A stretch of DNA of 64,000 nt. Origin: Stachybotrys elegans (taxonomy: Eukaryota; Ascomycota; Sordariomycetes; Hypocreales; Stachybotryaceae). The number at the start of each line of letters is the position of its first letter. Positions within the stretch are counted from its first letter, which is position 1. Positions 24,639 through 37,100 of this stretch are shown here, piece after piece. The DNA lies in contig JAGPNK010000001.1 in the NCBI GenBank assembly GCA_020746835.1, forward strand, positions 248,001 through 312,000. Direction: 5' to 3'. The notes beneath the pieces are model-generated. The model saw only the letters and a list, made by a program, of their open reading frames with translations, was not told where the DNA came from and did no database searches. The position numbers and the translations under genes are program-made.

Positions 24639-25317
24639 GTTGGCGGGGAGGTGAAGCCAAAGCCGGAGCTTTGGTCATGAAGGGGAGGGAATATCGCAGC
24701 TTGTCCGAGGATGGCGTGTGGTTCGTAATTGCAAAGGCTGCGGCAGGACAGATAGGAAAGGTTGCAATCAAAGTTCTAAGCTGACCAGCAGGATCGCACC
24801 GGAGGGAGGTTGTTGATATGGTGCTGCTACTGGTGCTGCCTACTCCTGGCTAGCAATTGAGCATCGTGTCCATCTGCCATTGTGGGCGGTGGCCTTGCTG
24901 CCGAGTCCCGCATCATAGTTCCGCCGATGCGGCGGCAGCCACTGAAAGTTCACCGCCTAGTCGCTGCGCCACTCCAAGCGAGGCCACCCCACCATGGGTT
25001 CTGCCGCCTCAAGACCCCTGGACGTCATTGCACTAGGCTGTATCGGGGCAGCTCCTGGGGTTTGAGCGACGGTGTTCATTGCACCTGCCGATGCCGCCAC
25101 GTCGATAAGGACAATTCCAACTTCATCTGCTGCTCGACTGTTATATTGCCGCGAATTGATCTGACATGGCATAAATCATTCCATCTGGCGTTCTCGAATT
25201 ACCTCTACTTTGAATCTCCGCTGAGCGGAGGAGCTCCGAGAGCTTCTGGCGATACCCCTCCATCCTACGACGGAAACGACACATCCTTTCTTGACATTTC
25301 CTTGACATTGTGCCAAC
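24639..25317. promoter_or_regulatory. Shared divergent promoter region of the coatomer alpha and UGGT genes
   Basis: The start codons of two early-secretory genes face away from each other across 679 bp. A near-palindromic GACGTCA (25021-25027, bZIP/CRE-like) and a CCACGTC core (25097-25103) lie on the UGGT side. Both resemble bZIP binding cores, which would suit Hac1-type control, but I found no complete ERSE (CCAAT-N9-CCACG). The functional role is inferred. Confidence 0.4.
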
Positions 25318-28300
25318 ATGGCTACTGCGCCCTCAAGGAGGCTCTCCCTGGGAGCTCTCCTTGGACTCGTCATCACTTCTCATGTGACTGCTGCTCCCTC
25401 AATCAACGTTGGCCTCCAGGCAGCCTTTCCTGCCGGCCCATATCTTCTTGAGCTCTTGTAATTGCGGCCCTGCCGTGTAAGTGGTGCTTCAAACTAACAT
25501 TGTCCAGGGAATCGGCTGCCCAGGAGAACGCGTCATCCTACTTCCCTCTTCTTGACCGTGTTGCCAGTGGTCATTTTGCCTCGGCATCCTCCGAAGCCGA
25601 CCTATACTCCAAGTTTATCGACGTCTTGCGGGAGGATGGCCATATTGCGACCCCCGAATCTCTCTCGACCTTTAATCTGGCACTATCACTGCGTTCAGCA
25701 GCCCCCCGAGTCGAGGCACACTATCAATACTACTCCACTGCTGTTGAGCCAGTGATAAAAGACACAGACACGACTTGTTTGGATTGGGTCTTGTTGGAGG
25801 GTTCTCGATACTGCACGCCGACTCTGGACACGGCCGCCACCAAGGATCTGTTCCCTACGTATGTTTAATCTGAATCAGGCATTCGAGTGATCTAACATGG
25901 CCAGGGCCCTAAAACACCTCCCTTTCGACCGTACCACCGGCTTTGGGAAGGAAGCCGTTCTCTATGCTGATCCATCATCACCAAACTTTGGAGCTTTTCA
26001 CGAGGCCCTGTCCCAGGCTGCACGAAGAGGCGATGTATCGTATCGCCTGCGATATCGCCGGGATCCCCAGCATCCTTCTAGCCCTTTGCCGGTCAGCGGA
26101 TATGGAGTAGCACTATCGCTCAAAAGAACCGACTACATCGTCATCGATGACCGAGAGGCTGGTGAGGACGCTCAGAAACCGCTCAGCGCTGATGTGGTAT
26201 TGGATGATGATGAGGAGGTGGCTGATCTGAAGCCGTTGTCCACCTCTGAGCTTGCTTCGCTCGGAATGAAAGCAGCGTCGTTCATCCTACAGAGCGACAA
26301 CCCCTTTGAGACCCTCATCAGGGTCGCTCAGGATTTCCCCAAGTTCTCTGTATCACTCGCATCGCATCCAGTGGCAGAGAAATTCGAGGCTGAATACGAA
26401 GAGGTCCGGGGCAACGGAATCCCCGGGGGCATCAACTTCCTGTGGATGAACGGATTACAGCTTATCGAGCGTCAAATCGAGCCATTCGCCCTGGTTGACA
26501 TGGTGCGCCGCGAGCGCAAGATGATTGACAGTGTTCGAAGCCTGGGCTTCAATGGAAAGGAGGCCGTGGCGATTCTCGGTCACGATGAGGTGACAATGGC
26601 AAAGGGCAAAGATGACGGCGTTCGATATGACTGGACTGACAGGTCTGAGGAAGGCCGCGTGCTGCTCTGGATGAACGACCTGGAGAAGGATCCGCGATAT
26701 GCTAGATTTCCCAAGGACCTCTCGGGTGTATGTATGGCTCATTGATGCTGTGAGATGTGCTAACTTTGTTGCAGCTTCTCCAAGGCGCGTATCCGGGTCA
26801 AATCCCCCCCGTTGCCCGTAACGTATTCCACCTCGTCGCGCCTGCCGACCTTTCCCTACCGGCAGATATCGCCGCCATTGTCCAGCTTGGTTCATTGTCG
26901 CAGCGCGGTGTTCCGGTGCGGTTCGGCTTTGTTCCTTTGGTATCCAGCCCTGAAGCCGCGGACCAAGCAAAGGTTGCCTATCACTTGGTCCAAAGCTACG
27001 GGTTTCCGACATGCGTGGGATACCTCCAAGGCGTCTTGCAGGCATCTGAGACGGGAACAGGTGTTGACGAGCAGTTCTTTGCTACCGTAGTTGCCGAATC
27101 CCAACTCTTGCCAGGTGAAAAGGAGATGACCCTGGCTGAGGTTCTCTCCTCGGAATCCTACGCCGAGCAGGTTGAGCTGGCCGGCCGCTGGGCGAAACGA
27201 CTCAATGCCGACACACCTACCCGCCCCCTTTTTGCCAATGGTCAGTTTGTGCCTCGAGATAAGAATTGGATGCAAGGCATGAGTATGAAGGTTGGAGAGG
27301 ATGTCCAATTCATGCAAAAGGGACTTATGATGGGCGAGATAACTGACGACACCCCGGTTCCCGACGTCTTCCTGAAGAACGCCGCTTCTCGCCGCAACGT
27401 CTACATCATGCCGCCGGATGACAAGACGCTCCAAGTATTGGACGTGAGCAGAATCTACAGTGAACATGCTTCGCTGATGGACAAGCTTCCTCTTGTCGAC
27501 AACTTTGGCGACGCTTCCAAGGAGAACTGGGCTTTGCTGGCCGTGATTGCCGATTTCGCCTCGGAAGCCGGGCAAGATTTACTCCTCTCGGCCTTGAAGT
27601 TTAGACGCGACAACCCCGGCGTCCGGCTGAACTTTGTGCATAACCCGAACGACCAGAGCACTGTCAAGGTCAACGCTGCCCTTAAGAGCAACGAAGCGAA
27701 GCTGCTCGACGTGGAAACGGCAGATGACCTACAGGCTCTGCTGGGCGACGCTGCGGTTGGAGATGACCAAGACTACGTGGCTGCCCTGAGTAGTTTCCTC
27801 CTTTATGCCAAGTTGCTTCCAGGAACACAGGCTCTGATCCTCAACGGTCGAGTGGTTGGCCCGCTTCCGGTTGACTCTTTCTTCCAGGCCGACGACCTGC
27901 AACAGCTTCTCGAGTATGAGCAGTCGACTCGAATCCTACCAGTGTACGCCGCTCTCGCAGACCTCGGCCTGGATGACAGGCTGTCGGGACCCATTGCCGC
28001 AGCCAAGATCACCTCCATCACGGCCCTATCGACCATCTCAGACCTGCCTGAGGGAATCTTTGACTCCGCACCATCAACGCGGTCCAGCGTCTACAACACT
28101 TGGAGTTCCGAGCACTCCTCAATCGAGGTCGGTAACGCCGAGACGGCAAGTGTCCACATTGCCGGTCTCCTCAACCCAGCTAGCGAGCAGGGTCAGCGAT
28201 GGGCACCTATCCTCAAGGTCCTGTCCGAGCTTGACGGCGTCTACCTCAAGCTCTTCCTCAACCCGAAGCAGAAGCTTGAAGAGCTGCCCGTCAAGCGCTT

Positions 28301-29900
28301 CTTCCGCTACGTGCTCGACTCCAAGCCCCGCTTCGACGATGCTGGCAAGGTCAAGGCGCTGCAAGCTACCTTCAAGGGCTTGCCGTCGGAGGCGCTCCTG
28401 ACAACAGCCATGGACACGCCCCCTGCGTGGCTCGTGGCGCCAAAGATCTCGGTCCACGACCTGGACAACATTAAGCTCAGCTCAGTCAAGAGCGACGTCG
28501 AGGCGACATACGAGCTCGAGCATATCCTGATCGAGGGCCACTCGCGCGAAGGCAAGAGGGGCCAGCCGCCTCGCGGCGCACAGCTGGTCCTCGGCACGGA
28601 GAAGGATCCCCAGCTCACCGACACCATCATCATGGCCAACCTCGGCTACTTCCAGTTCAAGGCCAACCCGGGATTCTACAACATCCAGCTCAAGGAGGGC
28701 CGCTCGGCTGACATCTACACCATCGAGAGCATCGGCGCTCAGGGCCAGTTGCCCGTGCTTGGAGACGAGGGTACCGACGTGGCGCTCATGGACTTCCAGG
28801 GAACGACGCTGTACCCTCGCCTGATGCGCAAGCCGGGCATGGAGGGTGTAGACGTTCTCAACGAGTCGGACGAGGCGGCTGAGGACGACGATAGCATCCT
28901 CTCCAAGGGTATGAAGTTTGCCGAGGGCCTCTTTGGCGGCTCCTCAGCATCCCAAAAGGCCAAGTCCCTCTCCGCCGAGGTGCACGCCGAGATCAACATC
29001 TTCTCTGTGGCCAGCGGTCACCTGTACGAGCGCATGCTCAACATCATGATGGTGTCGGTCATGCGGCACACCAAACACACGGTCAAGTTCTGGTTCATCG
29101 AGCAATTCCTGTCGCCTTCCTTCAAGGACTTCATCCCTCACCTCGCGCGCGAGTACGGCTTCAAGTACGAGATGGTGACGTACAAGTGGCCGCACTGGCT
29201 GCGCGGCCAGCGCGAGAAGCAGCGCGAGATCTGGGGCTACAAGATCCTCTTCCTCGACGTGCTCTTCCCGCTCTCACTCGACAAGGTCATCTTTGTCGAC
29301 GCCGACCAGGTCGTCCGCACCGACATGATAGACCTCGTCCGCACCGACCTCCACGGCGCGCCCTACGGCTTCACGCCCATGTGCGACTCGCGCGTCGAGA
29401 TGGACGGCTTCCGCTTCTGGAAGCAGGGCTACTGGGCAAACTTCCTCCGCGGCAAGCCCTACCACATCTCGGCCCTCTACGTCGTCGACCTCGGCCGCTT
29501 CCGCGACATGGCCGCCGGCGACCGCCTGCGCCAGCAGTACCACGGCCTGTCCGCCGACCCCAACAGTCTGGCCAACCTCGACCAGGATCTGCCCAACAAC
29601 ATGCAGTTCCAGATACCCATCCACAGCCTGCCGCAGGAGTGGCTGTGGTGCGAGACGTGGTGCAGCGACGAGAGCTTCCCCGACGCCCGCACCATCGACC
29701 TCTGCAACAACCCGCAGACCAAGGAGCCCAAGCTCGACCGCGCCCGCCGCCAGCTCCCCGAGTGGACCGTCTACGACGACGAGATTGCCGCGCTGGACCG
29801 CCGCCGCAGAGGTGTCGGTCAGCAGCGGTCCTACGACGAGGGCATCAACACTAAGAGTCGGAGGTTCGAGGAGACGGCTAAGTCCAAGGACGAGCTGTGA
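25318..29900 (+). CDS. UDP-glucose:glycoprotein glucosyltransferase (UGGT), ER folding sensor
   Basis: UGGT re-glucosylates N-glycans of misfolded glycoproteins so that calnexin binds them again. Four exons (25318-25457, 25508-25858, 25905-26727, 26775-29900) encode 1,479 residues, the usual UGGT size. The N-terminus is a signal peptide (SLGALLGLVITSHVTAAPS). The bulk consists of thioredoxin-like folding-sensor domains. The C-terminal ~300 residues are the GT24 catalytic domain (INIFSVASGHLYERML, VIFVDADQVVRTDM with the DxD metal site, LANLDQDLPNN, LPQEWLWCETWC). It ends KSKDEL, an ER-retrieval signal, so lumenal ER location is clear. All three introns are 46-50 nt. The upstream neighbour is coatomer alpha. 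Confidence 0.96.
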
Positions 29901-30926
29901 GGAAAGATGCGGATAGAGATATAAAGGGGATTTGATTTCGCAAATCTTTACATGTATGGTCCTTGTTCTTTTCCATTGTGGCCCAGAACCCATCATTAGA
30001 TATATCAGGAAAATTATCAAGCAAACGGGAGTGCAGTGCTCAATCAGTTTCGTCGTGTATTGTACAGTATATGGCATTTCTTTCGAGGAGTCAAATCGCC
30101 CAGCCCCGTTAAAGGATATATATCGTCATAACGGAGCCAACACATGATAAAACTGCCCTGTCTTTTGATATCCTTCGTCCCCTCAAGTATATGGTAATAG
30201 AAGTTGAAATAGCGCTGATCCTTCCCCTCTGCCAATTTGCCGCGACTTGTTGAAGCAACAAGCCACAGCAACCAATGTCTCCTCCTATAGCCACACAATA
30301 CGTAGAAACGCCGACGACCAGTGTCATAAGCCAATCCACTGGTGTCGGGAGCATTCTGTGCATGCTCTGCATTGTGTAGTGTTGTCCGCCAGGTAGCGGA
30401 GCAGCGTTAAATGAGCCATGTGTGCTGCGCTCAATGCAGAAAATAATGATATCCAAGACGCAAAGACGTGATACTGAACCCTTGCCTGCCAACGCCTCAT
30501 GTCTCTCTGATAAGATCTCCCATGTATGATGTACCCCATCCGTATAATACCCAAAAAGAAAAAAAAAATACACGAGACCAATATCATCCGTACACACGTG
30601 AGGGGATTTTTGCGAACCCCAGCGCCGTCTGTTCGGAGTGAATAGAAAATCGAAAACGCGTCAAGACTAGACAATACCGCAGCTTCGTATGCTGGGCTCT
30701 TCCGACTTGAAACAGGCTCCTTCCCTGACAATACAGCAAAGCTGACGAAAGTAGGAAATGGCGGGTATCATATGCCATGTAATAATCAAGAGTAAATCCC
30801 GTACCCGTCTTGCTAGTTTGAAAACACCAAGGAAGACCCCCGTAACAAAGGAGACAAAAAAAAAACGCTCGAGCGGAAAATAAAAATGCTGAACAGCGGA
30901 ATAGAGGTAGAGGCAATCCCGTTGGG
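29901..30926. other. Convergent 3' region of the UGGT and white collar-1 genes
   Basis: These 1,026 bp between two stop codons are relatively AT-rich, with several A-runs, for example near 30549-30568 and 30857-30866. They probably hold both 3' untranslated regions and polyadenylation sites. No coding region or RNA gene is recognised. Confidence 0.6.
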
Positions 30927-33900
30927 TTAGGGCTGGCTGTTTTCTCTTTCCTCTCTGATGGAAGTCATGCCAACGCCACCTCCACTGCTCACCAGCATGG
31001 GCTGGCTTGGCGGTGGCATGGATCCCGGTGGCTTCATTCCAATGGCAGACGGTGCGCCGCTCGACGCCATAGCATTTGTGTTCTGGTTGGTCAGTTGCGC
31101 TGGGTTGATGGCACCGTCGCCCGTGTTCACGGGTTTGGCACCGGCGGCAGCAGCGCCTGCTGCTTCAGTAGTGAGTTCCTTGTGCAGGGGAGAAGAGTGT
31201 ATGGGCGAAGCCGACTTCTTGCTAAGTGAGTCGCCATTGTTGCCATTGTTTCCACCGCGGGATGAGTTACGGGGCGACACCCGTCCGGTCTAGAAACCTC
31301 GTCAGCCGGCCACTTCTAGGAAAGCGATTCAACGGCTTGATGTTGGCACATCTACTTACCTGTTTCGCCCATCGCAGGCCACAACTGTTACACAAGTCCC
31401 TTTGGCCACTCGGCCCTCTTCGCCACTCAGGCGTGTTCCGCGTGTGGCAGTTAGCGCAGTCGCGGACAATGTTGCCCACGCCCTTTCTGCGCTTTCTCTT
31501 CTTCTTATTCGCCAGTAGACCTCCCAGCTCCTCGGCGAGGATGCGGTTGATCTTCTCCATCTGCCTCAGTTCAAACTGCCAACTGGAGCACTTGGTGGTT
31601 CGAAGCTCGTCGAAAATGTTGTCGTCAGATGCCAGCGCTGCGTCTTGGCTCCCAGGTGGAATCGTCCCACCTGACTGCGACATCCCTGCATTGCTGAGCG
31701 GATTGTGCACTGGCGTGCTGGGCGGTAGCGACTTTGAGCCTCCGATTGTCGTGGAAATCATGCTTCGAGACGAGGCTTTGAGCAGCTTCGTCTGGGCGAG
31801 AAGGAACGAGGGTTTCTGTCCCTCCGAGGCATCTCCAGGATACAGCGTGGTCTGTGCTTGCAGGACCTGACCTCTGCGATTCTGGACTTCGTGTTTGCAT
31901 GTAACTGTGCGGCCGCGTCTTGCTCGCTCGATTGTCCTTCCGAATTCGGCCCTGGATTCCTTTCGCATAAGGTCTTGTATGCTCGTGCCGATCAGCGACT
32001 CAGGCTGCAGGTCGAGGAGTGATCGAATGTGGGAGGAGACGAATAAGAACATGCCCGAGGTTGACAACTTGGTCCATAGCTCGCTGTCGCCAATGCCTCC
32101 TTGCGCCTCCAGGTTTCGTCTGCTGAGGGCGAAGACGGGTCGCTTGCGGCCCACCAGAATGATGCATTTGCGGCCCTTGCCTTGCTCGATGAACAAGGAG
32201 CCGTGGCTTTCGAACCACGTATAGCCGCTCTGCTTTCTTCGGATTCTGAATACGATATTGACCTGATTGTCGCCGGTGGTGTCCTTGAGCTCTCGCGTAA
32301 CCGGCACAATGTCGGACGGATGGCAGACGGATGATAGAGAGTTGCCCACAAGCTCCTGGGCATCATACTCCAATACCCGCTTGCACGCAGGTGACAAGTA
32401 GAGAAAAAGACCCTTGAGAGACAAGACGTGAACCACGTCATCCGTATTCTCCAACAGCATCTTGTCCCAAGACTGCTTGTGCCAGTCAGAAACCATGCCC
32501 TTGGGGCTGAACTGCTGCAGCAGCGTCGAGACGTCGTCCATCCCCAGCGTCTGTCCGTTTTCTGGCTCCATCTGGTTCGATTGCGGGGGCGTCCATATGT
32601 ACTGGCCAATGTCGGTATGCTTGTAGTTCACCTTGACGGCTCCCAATTCCTGGCCAGAGGAGATGGCATCGGGGCACTCGACAAGGTCAATTTGAAAGCC
32701 GATAAAGTATCGAATCTCATCCGTGTCCCAGGGGATGGGAATCATGGTCAAGAGGTTAAGGAAAGGTTTGCCTCCCTTTCGGTAGTTGATGAGACTCTGC
32801 TGTACCTCCCGGCCTTCACGGATCATCTTCTTCAGGTTATACACGGCGCCTTCGTCGACAAACTCTCGTTTCGTGCCGGCCTCGACCTTGCCGTCGGGAG
32901 CCTGAAGAAAGCGGCAGTTCTGGCCAACGATTTCGTGCCGGCTGTAACCGGTCAGGTTCTGGAAGTTGTCTGAAACATAGATGATGGGACAGTCGTTCAT
33001 TGTGACGTCGCATACGACGAAAGCGCAGGACATATCGACGGCTCCAAGGTGGATCTGGGGATCTTTGCGAGTAGCGACAAGCCAAAGGGCTTTGAGCATA
33101 TCAAAGCCGCTCTTGGAGTATATCGTCTTCTCCTTGGACTCTCGCGCCGGGGGGTTGGTGGCGGGCGTGGTGGCGTCTGAGCCAGAGCTCTGCTGGGTGA
33201 TGCTGGATGACGAGTTGGCGTGATGGGGTGAAATCATGGAGCTTGGTGAAGAGACGTGGCGAGAGAGGGGTCCGGGCATAGGCCGGGTGAAGCTGGCCAT
33301 GTTAAGATCCAAGTTCATGCCTTGCTGCTGGGAGTGGTTCGGAACGGCATCCATGGGACTAAGGTGCGTGTTCATGTTCATGATGCCGTCGTTGCCATCT
33401 GCCATGTTGGCGAGGCCGCCGTTGAGGTTGGCACCCGGGGTTCCATCCTGGACCATATCCATCGAGTAGTCATTGCCAATGGACTGAGACATGTCAGGAA
33501 ACTGCCCCATGCTGTTTCCTGTAGGCGTGGCGGTAGTAGGGGAGAAGAGGTCCATAGTAGCCGAGTCACCGCTCATGTTGCCCACGGACATGTTGGCGAA
33601 AGTGGAGGGAATCATGTTTCCCATCATGTCGGGGGAGATGGCGGAATACTCGTTTGGGTCGTTGACGTAGTTGCCCATCTGGTCCAGTCCGGTGTTGATG
33701 GTGGGAAATCCGGGACCCATGGGCTGGCTAAACTGGTAGCTGTTGAGATTGCCATCGCCGCCTCCAAAGGTCAGCATGTCGGCCGCCTCAATCGAGGACA
33801 TCCTGCGAGGGGGTGGCTGTTGATTCATGTGGTCTGGGTAGGCTTGGGGCATGCTCCGGCGGCGTTCGAGGTCGACTTGTCCATCCGACATCATTCCGTT

Positions 33901-34137
33901 AAAAGCGTCGCCGTTGGTCATCATTTGTCGGTTGTCGACGGCGTCGTGCATGGCCTGGTTCGCGTGGGCCATGTTGATGGCATCGTGCATCATCCGAGCA
34001 GAACCGGAGCCTTGAAGCTGGGGGTGCTGGTGCGGGTGTTGATGGTGGTGAGGATGCTGCTGGCCATCTCGGTTCTGTGACATCTGGCGTTGCAGTTCCT
34101 GAGCTTGAAGCTGGTTAGGTTGGTAGTAGCCTTCCAT
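30927..34137 (-). CDS. wc-1: White collar-1 blue-light receptor and GATA transcription factor
   Basis: WC-1 senses blue light through a flavin-binding LOV domain. With WC-2 it activates light-responsive genes and, in Neurospora, the clock. From MEGYYQPNQ (ATG 34135-34137, the first in-frame ATG) two exons (31360-34137, 30927-31289) give 1,046 residues. The Met/Asn/Gln-rich N-terminus is followed by the LOV domain (~345-490) with the photoactive motif GQNCRFLQ (Cys about 408), two further PAS domains (~557-665 and ~688-770), a basic nuclear signal (KKKRKRRK) and a GATA finger with CANC-X18-CNSC spacing (~894-920). The finger is closed by the exon join WAKQ-TGRVSP. A further 88 in-frame codons upstream lack an ATG, so an upstream exon cannot be excluded. 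Confidence 0.95.
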
Positions 34138-37100
34138 GGCAGCATCTGGGTCGACGGTGCTGTGGCCAGGAGGCCGGGAAGGCGAGGGAAGACGAAGGCT
34201 GTCCGACTTGCCGTGGTGGTTTCGACTTGGCACTTGATGCGGAAATCTGTCACGGACAGTACATTGAGAGTGGTGCGAGGACGAGGGGTTCACATATGGG
34301 TCAGTCGGACGGTAGTACCGGGGTTGCACGAGACGGATATTCCCGTGGGCTGGAGAGAGAGCGCGGGGAGTCGAAGGATCGTTGCCGGCGAAACGGGACA
34401 CGAGCAGGAACGAGGCGTCCGCAACGGTTCAAAGTTTATGGTGGCTAACGGTCGGAGCGTGGTGTTGGAACGGTTGTCCTATGGCTCCACCGGTGTGAGT
34501 TTGGGATGCTGGCGGGAGCTGGCAGGAGTTGCGGTACGATGTCGTCCGATGAGCGATGGGAGAGAAGAGCGCTCTGAGCCGGGAACTGCGAGGGCTGCTG
34601 GAAGAGCGAGGGGATAAATGGTGGCGTCGGCTGCGGTTTCGGGCGGTAAGGGAAACGGCCGGGGAAGAAGGTCGAGTTCGGGGAGAGTGAGTTGGTGTAG
34701 ATGTAGGTGGAAGGATGGATAAGTGGCTCTTGCATGGAGGGGGTACATGGTATGGCATTGGAAGGCGACCTAGCGGGAGGCAGTTGATTAGTAGTACCTC
34801 ACTGGTCAGCCACATGGTGGATGCAAAGAAAGACCCACGGTTTATGGGTGGACATTAAAAGGATGGGTGCCGAAGGTACATAGTGACGCGGCGTAATGAA
34901 CGGTGGAGGACATGTATCTTGGGACAGGGGGCGAGCAACGTGCCCTGCTGGAGCTATAGGCAATGGCAGCTATTACCTCAACAGACATTGGGGTGCCAAG
35001 GCTAAACAAGGTAGGGATAAGTGTGGCGCGGCCTCTACCAATGGGAATACGGACAAATCAACCATCAAGCAAGAAGGCAAGAAGGCAATGGGGCACTTCC
35101 GCGGTGCATGTAGGATTACCAGGAACATTGAATATCATTCGTTATAATTTACATGGAAAGCACGGAGAGCCAGGAGCCAGGGCTGAGTCATGCCATTTAT
35201 CATACGTTGCACGTTGGGAAGGAATAATAACGTACGCCGGTAGGGATATGGAAATACCTGTCACATTCCCTTATCCATCCCGAAGCGGCTCTATGCAGAA
35301 GAGGCCCCCATCCCTCTACTTACTTGGAGGGAAAAGAAGGAACCAGAACGAAGCGGCAATGCAGGTCCGTTATTGGGCCCAGTAGTTCCCAAAGGTGGCT
35401 CGGGAAAATCCAAAATGGAGACGAAAAAAAAATAAGGAGCACAGAAGACAGAGAAGAGAGCAGAGAAGAGGAAACGCCACAAGAGGAGATTTCCGCTGCT
35501 AGGCTCAGTGGGACCAGTGCATGCACCCTCCTCCATACTAAGCATGCGAAAGAAGGATGGGGGATTGTGCGACAAGGAATAGCGGTAAAGAAAAGCAGGC
35601 AGAGTTTGTTCAGTCATCTTTTCGAAGAGGGGAGAACGGCTACGGATGCCGGCCCCAGCCAAGAGAAGCGAGAGAGTATTGGAGACATAAGTACCAAAGA
35701 CAATGCAATACATGCAGTACCCTGACTTGGCTGGTGTGTGGCTTGGTGGCTGACAGGGCTCCTGCCTCCCCCTCGCTCTTGTTTTGTGTGTGTAAATGAC
35801 TATCCGGGCACGTTGTCCGGTTCATTCTTGTCTTGCCTCCTCGGCAGGCAAACACGTACGCTTCCTCTTCTCTTTTAATGCTAGAGTATGTAGTAGCTGT
35901 ATTAGCATGGGATGGGAGCCCCTCGGGGAAAAGAGGAGTGTGCGTGAAGCCGGAACACCCCCTCCCCTGTAGCCCTTTTCTTTCCCTACCTGTATCGAAT
36001 GGGCCCGTCTCTGGCCCCTCACTCCTCTCTCCGCGCTTATTAGTTGCCTAGCGTATCTGGCGGCTCTGTTTAGGCGGCGAGAGGCAGTAATTTGGGGCAT
36101 CGGAGTTACGAGCCACTTGGAGAGTAGGTTGTTTCATAGCCAAGAGGCTTAAGGGTTACTGCCGTTCCTTGATTCGGCATATCAGGCGGAGGGCTTGGCG
36201 GAGTTGTTGGGCTCTCTATCATGTTGCGCGTGGCTGCTGGTAGTTGTTAGATATGTCATCATTTATCTCATTTCATGTTTTACGTCCCCTCCATCAACCA
36301 AAATGGGCATTAGTAAATTGGCATCCCGCGAAGGAAGAGCAACATGGGGGAAATGGGTGGCATGACCATGCCCACGCGGCCACACACACAAACACACGCT
36401 CACACCCTCTTTTTCTTGCCAGCCAATTACGTGAGAGCGTGCATCTCAATCTCAATCTTAAAGATGAGAACAGCCCAGCCCTCTCGGGTGTGCACTGTCC
36501 CCTTGAGAAAGGAAAGGAAAAGAAAGGAAAAGAAACACAGAGATACAACAAGGCAAGGGTGGACAAGCGCTCCCGGGCGCAAGAAGAAACGAAAAAGTCT
36601 CCACTATGGAACGCAGCCCAGCTTACACACGACTCCGTGTAATTCATCCCGTTCCACTGGTTTCCTCTTTTCCACGACGAACTGGGGCTTCAGCTGCCCC
36701 GTACAATGGGAAGCTAACAAAGTGCGGCAGGGCAGTGGCGGCCGGGGAAGAGAGGGAGGAAAGGAAAGGAAAAAAAAAAGACAGAAGAAAAAGATGGGCA
36801 GCACAAACGCTGGGGCCCATGCTTGGTCCCAAGTAGCTGGGCCCCGTCGCGCGGTGGCTTCCATTCCCTTTCATGGTTCACATGGCAGGGCTTGGCCTGT
36901 TTCTCTTCGTTTTGCCTCCAGTGTGAGACTCTGAGAGATAACGGACCAAGACTGATGTGTCTGTCTCTGTATTTATACCATCTCCAACATGCATTCTTCT
37001 CCTTTTCTTCTGCCTGCTTACCGTATTGTTCTGCCTTCTATCCGTTTTTTATACAATCTACTTTTACAGGCTGCATGGACCACTTTGATGGGGATGGCTG

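Noticed and set aside
34138..34401. An 88-codon N-terminal extension of white collar-1
   Set aside because: It opens with GTG and contains no in-frame ATG; kept only as a possibility if an upstream exon is spliced on.
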